Origin: Thiomicrorhabdus sp.
GTDB taxonomy: Bacteria; Pseudomonadota; Gammaproteobacteria; Thiomicrospirales; Thiomicrospiraceae
Direction of reading: 5' to 3'
Length of the DNA stretch: 9,614 bases
NCBI GenBank assembly: GCA_021648185.1
Contig: JAKITH010000033.1
Coordinates: forward strand, 1 to 9,614
Positions within the stretch are counted from its first letter, which is position 1. Every line of letters starts with the position of its first letter. Under the pieces are notes generated by a model. It saw nothing but the letters and a program-made list of their open reading frames with translations. It was not told the origin of the DNA and did no database searches. Below are positions 6,108 to 9,614 of the stretch, one piece after another. The translations under genes and the position numbers were made by a program.

Positions 6108-7577
6108 ATGAACATACTATATGGCTCCATAAAACAGCTAAGCAGACCATTTTACCACCTCCTATTAATATGGGGGCTATTAACCCCTGCCTTGGCATCC
6201 CAAACAGCCAAACTACCCGACTTAGGCTCCTCAGATTTAATCGCTTACGACTCTCAAACAGAGCAAGCCCTTGGCCGAGCCTTTAGTACCGCCCTGCACA
6301 CTCAATATAACCTCAACTACGATCCTGATGTCGTCAGCTACATTCGAAAAATAGGCCATGAGATAACCAGTCAAATAGGGGAACGACGTTCATTTAAATT
6401 TTATGTCATCGACAACCTAAGCATTAATGCTTTTGCTGGCCCCAACGGTATTATTGGCATTCATACGGGGCTTATTTTAGCGGCCAAAAATGAAGATGAA
6501 CTGGCCGCTGTTATTGCACATGAAATTGCCCACGTAACGCAAAACCACCTCTCTCGCGGGTATGAAACCAATAGCAAACAAAGTAACTTAACCACCATTG
6601 CCACGCTGCTGGCGGCCGCTTTAATTGGCATGTATGACAGCTCTGCCGTCTATCCAACCTTAATGGCAGGCTTAAGTCTCAACATCGAAAAACAGCTCAA
6701 AAACTCTCGACTGCATGAGTCCGAAGCCGATCACATCGGCATTCAGTTTTTAAGTAAAGCGGGCTACGACCCCCACTCAATGGGCGATTTTTTTGCCCGA
6801 CTTGCCAAAGAAAGTCAAAACAGCGCCCGCCAGGTGCCTGAAATTTTGCGTTCACACCCTGTTACTGAACGCCGTATTGTAGAGTCTGAAAATCGTGCAC
6901 AAACGCTGTCCGTTCAATCGCCTAAGCCACCCAATAACGAATTAACGCTCATTCAATTAAAACTGCGCGCGCTCGCAAAAATGTCAAAAGCACCACCGTT
7001 GCCATCGCAAAAGCAAACGTATGACATCACCTGTTATCAACAAAACTTACAGACGCTTACAAAACAGTCCAAACAGGCTTCTGCCAATATTGACTGCTTA
7101 CAAACACTGGTGCAACACAACCCGAATCATCTGTTTTACACCACCTTATTGTTACAAACCGTCATAAAACACCCAATTAATGATCCAAAAAAAATAAACA
7201 TGGCACGGCATCAAGCCACTTACTTACTCGATCTTTATCCAAACAACACCGCATTGTTACTTAGCTACACAAATCTATTGCTTTACTTAAACCAACCCTC
7301 AGAAGCCATTGCCCTGTTAAAAACGCATACAGAACACCAACGGTACACTTATCAAGCCTATAAAAAGCTCTCTGAGATCTATGCTAAGCAACAGCAAACG
7401 GCAGAAGCTCACTTTTTTTTAGCGCTGGCACAATTTGATATTGGCAACCTTAAAAGAACCCAGTATTTATTAAAGCAAGCAAAAATAACGGCAGACAACT
7501 CACTAAAACAGCGCATTGCACGGTTTGAACATAAAAACAGCAACTTGTTGAAATACAAGGAAATAAGCAAACACTAA
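6108..7577 (+). CDS. bepA: Periplasmic M48 metalloprotease with C-terminal repeats (BepA/YfgC family)
   Basis: The 489-residue product matches BepA in length and layout. BepA is a periplasmic zinc protease and chaperone that helps assemble or degrade outer-membrane proteins such as LptD at the BAM complex. A signal peptide is visible (hydrophobic core about 16-28, likely cut after ALA at 30). The M48 catalytic motif HEIAHVTQNHLSR (138-150) gives zinc ligands His138 and His142 with Glu139; the third ligand is Glu206 in HESEADHIG (203-211). His250 in LRSHPVTERR corresponds to the His switch described in BepA. From about 320 onward the sequence is helical and Gln/Leu-rich, consistent with TPR-like repeats. 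No ribosome-binding site is evident before the start. It is divergent from tusA with only 27 nt between start codons. Confidence 0.92.
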   Translation: MNILYGSIKQLSRPFYHLLLIWGLLTPALASQTAKLPDLGSSDLIAYDSQTEQALGRAFSTALHTQYNLNYDPDVVSYIRKIGHEITSQIGERRSFKFYVIDNLSINAFAGPNGIIGIHTGLILAAKNEDELAAVIAHEIAHVTQNHLSRGYETNSKQSNLTTIATLLAAALIGMYDSSAVYPTLMAGLSLNIEKQLKNSRLHESEADHIGIQFLSKAGYDPHSMGDFFARLAKESQNSARQVPEILRSHPVTERRIVESENRAQTLSVQSPKPPNNELTLIQLKLRALAKMSKAPPLPSQKQTYDITCYQQNLQTLTKQSKQASANIDCLQTLVQHNPNHLFYTTLLLQTVIKHPINDPKKINMARHQATYLLDLYPNNTALLLSYTNLLLYLNQPSEAIALLKTHTEHQRYTYQAYKKLSEIYAKQQQTAEAHFFLALAQFDIGNLKRTQYLLKQAKITADNSLKQRIARFEHKNSNLLKYKEISKH

Positions 7578-7600
7578 TGCATGCATATAAGAAAATACTG

Positions 7601-7630
7601 TTGGGTGATTAAAAATACTATAGCTATAGA
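7601..7630 (+). promoter_or_regulatory. Candidate promoter with 12-bp palindrome upstream of soxX
   Basis: TTGGGT (7601-7606) and TATAGA (7625-7630) are separated by 18 nt, a possible sigma70-like promoter. A perfect 12-bp palindrome, CTATAGCTATAG, covers 7618-7629 and so overlaps the -10 box, as an operator might. A further 10-bp palindrome, ATGCATGCAT, lies at 7577-7586 at the end of bepA. Transcription would leave a leader of about 135 nt before soxX. No stem-loop terminator for bepA is obvious in the 194-nt gap. Confidence 0.35.
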
Positions 7631-7771
7631 AGGGTTAAAATACTTGCGTTTGTCGTCCAACTGAGTAAGCTACAAAACAGAGAGTAAAAAACTACTCAAT
7701 AAAATTTCAATGCAAAAATGTATGTAATTATAACGAGAAGGTTGAAAGACACTTTTAGGAGGAAGGAAATA

Positions 7772-8143
7772 ATGATTTCTAAAATGAAACACCTACTGGC
7801 AGCTCTAGCAATTTCAGGGTTCGTCACTTCAATACCCTTGACCGCGACGGCAGCTGAACCCACTTCGGCCTCTATTGAAGAAGGCAAAAAACTGGCCTTT
7901 TCTCGATCCAAAGGAAACTGTTTAGCGTGCCATGCCATTAAAGGCGGATCCATGCCGGGCAATATGGGCCCAGCATTAATTGCGATGAAGTTACGCTACC
8001 CAGACAAGCAAAAACTTGTTAAAAAAATATGGGGGGTTCCTGAACAAACCATACCCAATAGCATCATGCCGCCATTTGGAAAACACGGTATTTTAACGGA
8101 CAGTGAAATCAATACCATCACTGATTACATTTATACTTTATAA
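7772..8143 (+). CDS. soxX: Sulfur oxidation c-type cytochrome SoxX
   Basis: The 123-residue protein is the monoheme subunit of the SoxXA cytochrome, which joins thiosulfate to the SoxY cysteine in the periplasm and takes up the electrons. A Sec signal peptide covers about 1-28 (hydrophobic core 8-26, likely cut after TAA). The heme site is CLACH (50-54, His54 axial) and the distal ligand is probably Met99 in NSIMPPFGKHG, the typical SoxX context. The ending DSEINTITDYIYTL is also typical. A longer reading frame opens at 7718, but the ATG at 7772 is chosen because AGGAGG lies at 7757-7762, 9 nt upstream, and the signal peptide begins there. It is the first gene of the sox cluster, 39 nt before soxY. 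Confidence 0.95.
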   Translation: MISKMKHLLAALAISGFVTSIPLTATAAEPTSASIEEGKKLAFSRSKGNCLACHAIKGGSMPGNMGPALIAMKLRYPDKQKLVKKIWGVPEQTIPNSIMPPFGKHGILTDSEINTITDYIYTL

Positions 8144-8182
8144 AGTAGTTACAATTAAATTTTAACTGGGAGTTACACACTT

Positions 8183-8650
8183 ATGAAACGTAGATCTTTT
8201 CTTAAAGGAACCCTCGCAACCAGTGCAACCGTTGTTGCTGTAAATGCGGGTCTATTAATGCCTACAACGGTTTTAGCCGAATGGAACTCAAAAGCCTTCA
8301 GTTCAAAAACCACCGATGATGCACTTTCAAATGTATTTGGCTCAAGCAGCGTTACCGAATCAAGTGACATTAAGCTCAAAGCACCTGCTATCGCAGAAAA
8401 TGGTGCCGTTACACCCATCACGGTTGATGCAACCGCCATCAGTGGCGTTGAGTCCATTGTTATTTTAGCCAGCAAAAACCCCATGCCTTTAGCATGTGAA
8501 TACACTTTTGCGCCAACGGCACTTGGTTTTGTATCCACTCGAATCAAATTAGGGCAAACCATGAATGTGATTGCAATTGTTAAAGCCGATGGAAAACTAC
8601 TCAAAGCCGAACAAGAAGTCAAAGTAACCATAGGTGGTTGTGGCGGTTAA
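8183..8650 (+). CDS. soxY: Thiosulfate oxidation carrier protein SoxY
   Basis: The 155-residue protein is the substrate carrier of the Sox pathway: intermediates stay covalently bound to its C-terminal cysteine on a flexible arm. The ending VTIGGCGG shows this, with Cys153. The N-terminus MKRRSFLKGTLATSATVV is a twin-arginine (Tat) signal, with a likely cut after VLA (about 32), so SoxY is exported folded, carrying SoxZ with it. The middle (PITVDATAISGVESIVILAS, 78-97) is the typical Ig-like fold. A second cysteine, Cys105 in PMPLACEY, is not part of the known mechanism. GGGAG lies about 10 nt before the ATG. It sits between soxX and soxZ, 52 nt before the latter. Confidence 0.96.
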   Translation: MKRRSFLKGTLATSATVVAVNAGLLMPTTVLAEWNSKAFSSKTTDDALSNVFGSSSVTESSDIKLKAPAIAENGAVTPITVDATAISGVESIVILASKNPMPLACEYTFAPTALGFVSTRIKLGQTMNVIAIVKADGKLLKAEQEVKVTIGGCGG

Positions 8651-8702
8651 AAATAAAACGCTCACAAACACTACGACTTAAATATTATGGAAAGGAATCA
8701 AT

Positions 8703-9014
8703 ATGTCTATTAAAATCAGAATGCGTGGAAAATCTAAAGAGGGCATTGCAACAGTAAAAGCCCTGATCAAGCACCCAATGGAGTCGGGAATTCGTATGGA
8801 TAAAAAAACAGGAAAACCTTATCCTGCTAAATTTATCGAAACTGTTGAAATTGCAATTAATGGTACCAAAGCTGTGGATGCTCAATGGTCTGGTGCCATT
8901 TCTGCTAATCCATACGTTTCCGTCAAAGTAAAAGCCAATTCGGGTGATGAAGTATCCATTTCTGTAGTTGATAATACAGGTGCAAAAGGATCCTCTTCCC
9001 TTAAATTAAAATAG
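8703..9014 (+). CDS. soxZ: Thiosulfate oxidation carrier complex protein SoxZ
   Basis: The 103-residue protein forms the SoxYZ heterodimer that presents the SoxY cysteine arm to SoxXA, SoxB and, if present, SoxCD. Length and sequence are typical: SIKIRMRGKSKEGIATVKAL at the start, then KHPMESGIRMDKKTGKPYPA (23-42), then FIETVEIAINGTKAVDAQWS (44-63), and SANPYVSVKVKA further on. There is no signal peptide, in line with export together with Tat-targeted SoxY. It has no cysteine. AAAGGAA a few bases upstream serves as the ribosome-binding site. A 293-nt non-coding gap separates it from soxA, larger than the other gaps in the cluster. Confidence 0.96.
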   Translation: MSIKIRMRGKSKEGIATVKALIKHPMESGIRMDKKTGKPYPAKFIETVEIAINGTKAVDAQWSGAISANPYVSVKVKANSGDEVSISVVDNTGAKGSSSLKLK

Positions 9015-9072
9015 AGGCCTTTTTTCACGACAAGCATGCGCAATCAAAATAGACTTAAGCACTCCCTTGAAG

Positions 9073-9192
9073 GTGTAAAAGTTGACTGATTGAGATGGAA
9101 AACCCAGAGAACACCTAGATATTCTCAAATTTTTCAACGAAAAAAAGGGGTATTTTAGCCTTTTTTATCCCCGTATCCTTTCGTGTAAAAGT
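9073..9192 (+). repeat. Two direct copies of GTGTAAAAGT
   Basis: The 10-mer occurs at 9073-9082 and 9183-9192, exactly 110 nt apart, in the soxZ-soxA gap. The flanks differ apart from a few bases (CCTT nearby in both). It could be a paired regulator site or chance in AT-rich DNA. Confidence 0.3.
9140..9166 (+). terminator. Possible intrinsic terminator after soxZ
   Basis: AAAAAAGG (9141-9148) pairs with CCTTTTTT (9159-9166) around a 10-nt loop, giving an A-tract, a short stem and a T-run. A competing pairing of GGGG (9147-9150) with the later CCCC (about 9169-9172) is possible. The stem is GC-poor, so termination would be partial at best; it could reduce read-through into soxA. Confidence 0.35.
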
Positions 9193-9227
9193 CTCCAATA
9201 GTTTAAGCAGCTCCAACAAAACTCTAA

Positions 9228-9261
9228 ATTAGCCCTCTATAATCAATTATAAAGGGCTAAT
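9228..9261. promoter_or_regulatory. 16-bp inverted repeat overlapping a TATAAT box, upstream of soxA
   Basis: TTAGCCCTCTATAAT (9229-9243) is mirrored by ATTATAAAGGGCTAA (9246-9260) with one mismatch, a 2-nt centre and one extra outer A-T pair. A perfect TATAAT (9238-9243) lies in the left arm on the plus strand and another in the right arm on the minus strand. No good -35 box is found at 17-18 nt. This fits an operator or activator site at a soxA promoter, or a hairpin in the soxZ-soxA transcript. It lies about 47 nt before the soxA start. Confidence 0.5.
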
Positions 9262-9307
9262 AAGATTGTAACAAAACCAAAATAAAGCTCTCGGGCGGAG
9301 GATTGGA

Positions 9308-9614
9308 ATGAAAAAAACATTACTAATCGCTTTATCTTTAGGGGTCTCAATATTAGCCACATCAAGTATGGCGGCCACTATTGATCCAGAAAAAGATCGT
9401 CAACAATTTGTTGATTTTTTTAAAGCAAAAAACCCTAACATTACACCAGAAGAGTACGTCAATGGTGCTTATATTTTTTCAGCCGATAAAATGGCACAAT
9501 GGGAAGCCGCTGAAGAGTTTCCTCCTTATTTAGATGCCATCGATGAAGGAGAAGCACTTTACAATAAAGACCTAGCCATTTATCAATCCTGCTTTGGCTC
9601 TGATGTCAGTAAAA
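9308..9614 (+). CDS. soxA: Sulfur oxidation c-type cytochrome SoxA (N-terminal part, cut by window end)
   Basis: The frame stays open to the window end and gives 102 residues plus one base. SoxA is the partner of SoxX in the SoxXA cytochrome that conjugates thiosulfate to SoxY. A Sec signal peptide (MKKTLLIALSLGVSILATSSMA, cut near residue 22 or 23) is visible. The family block NGAYIFSADKMAQWEAAEEF (52-71), then PPYLDAIDEGEALYNK and YQSCFG (92-97, Cys95), is typical of the SoxA N-terminal domain. The heme-binding CxxCH of the C-terminal domain lies beyond the window, so mono- or diheme type cannot be told. GGAGG at 9297-9301 lies 6 nt before the ATG and fixes the start. soxB may follow, but this is not seen. 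Confidence 0.93.
   Translation, partial: MKKTLLIALSLGVSILATSSMAATIDPEKDRQQFVDFFKAKNPNITPEEYVNGAYIFSADKMAQWEAAEEFPPYLDAIDEGEALYNKDLAIYQSCFGSDVSK

Noticed and set aside
7718..7771. Upstream extension of soxX to an ATG at 7718
   Set aside because: It would place charged residues before the signal peptide; the ATG at 7772 has a strong AGGAGG at the right distance and a normal Sec signal.
8173..8631. Long minus-strand open frame opposite soxY (152 codons)
   Set aside because: It is a shadow of soxY: no family resemblance, no ribosome site, and low-complexity composition expected from the opposite strand.
1..9614. CRISPR array, tRNA, rRNA, insertion sequence or prophage
   Set aside because: No regularly spaced repeats, cloverleaf, transposase or integrase coding sequence, or phage-type gene was seen on either strand.

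Overview
The window looks like chromosome of a sulfur-oxidising gammaproteobacterium with moderate-to-low GC. The sox order soxX-soxY-soxZ-soxA, a tusA-dsrE2 sulfur-carrier pair, a pssA-leuA overlap and a holD-like gene next to rimI together suggest the Thiomicrospira/Hydrogenovibrio/Thiomicrorhabdus group. That placement is inference from gene content and protein resemblance; no search was run.

Layout. Positions 1-156 are intergenic and hold a strong G/C-run hairpin. Positions 157-6080 carry seven minus-strand genes, in transcription order tusA, dsrE2, pssA, leuA, a holD-like gene, rimI and selO. Gaps are short (4 nt, 50 nt, a 4-nt overlap, 66 nt, 10 nt, 20 nt), so this may be one long operon or two to three overlapping units. 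tusA and dsrE2 pass sulfane sulfur in the cytoplasm; pssA makes phosphatidylserine; leuA starts leucine synthesis; the holD-like protein would be the psi subunit of the DNA polymerase III clamp loader; rimI acetylates ribosomal protein S18; selO AMPylates proteins. A divergent plus-strand gene, bepA (periplasmic M48 metalloprotease with a repeat domain), starts 27 nt from the tusA start. After a 194-nt gap comes the plus-strand sox cluster: soxX (c-type cytochrome), soxY and soxZ (sulfur carrier pair), then a 293-nt gap with a 16-bp inverted repeat, and soxA, cut off by the window end. The Sox proteins oxidise thiosulfate in the periplasm with the intermediate bound to the SoxY C-terminal cysteine.

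The genes are ordinary for such a bacterium. The unusual part is a set of five G8/G9 homopolymer tracts. Two form the arms of a hairpin (9-49). One lies inside the holD-like gene near its start, where a one-base gain or loss would truncate the protein. One shares an exact 15-mer with the hairpin and precedes a 15-codon mini-ORF upstream of the holD-like gene. One is the last codons of tusA and also the only visible ribosome-binding sequence of dsrE2; loss of one G there would fuse TusA and DsrE2 in frame. These read like contingency (slippage) loci or an unusual G-tract translation signal, but errors in homopolymer length must be excluded first.
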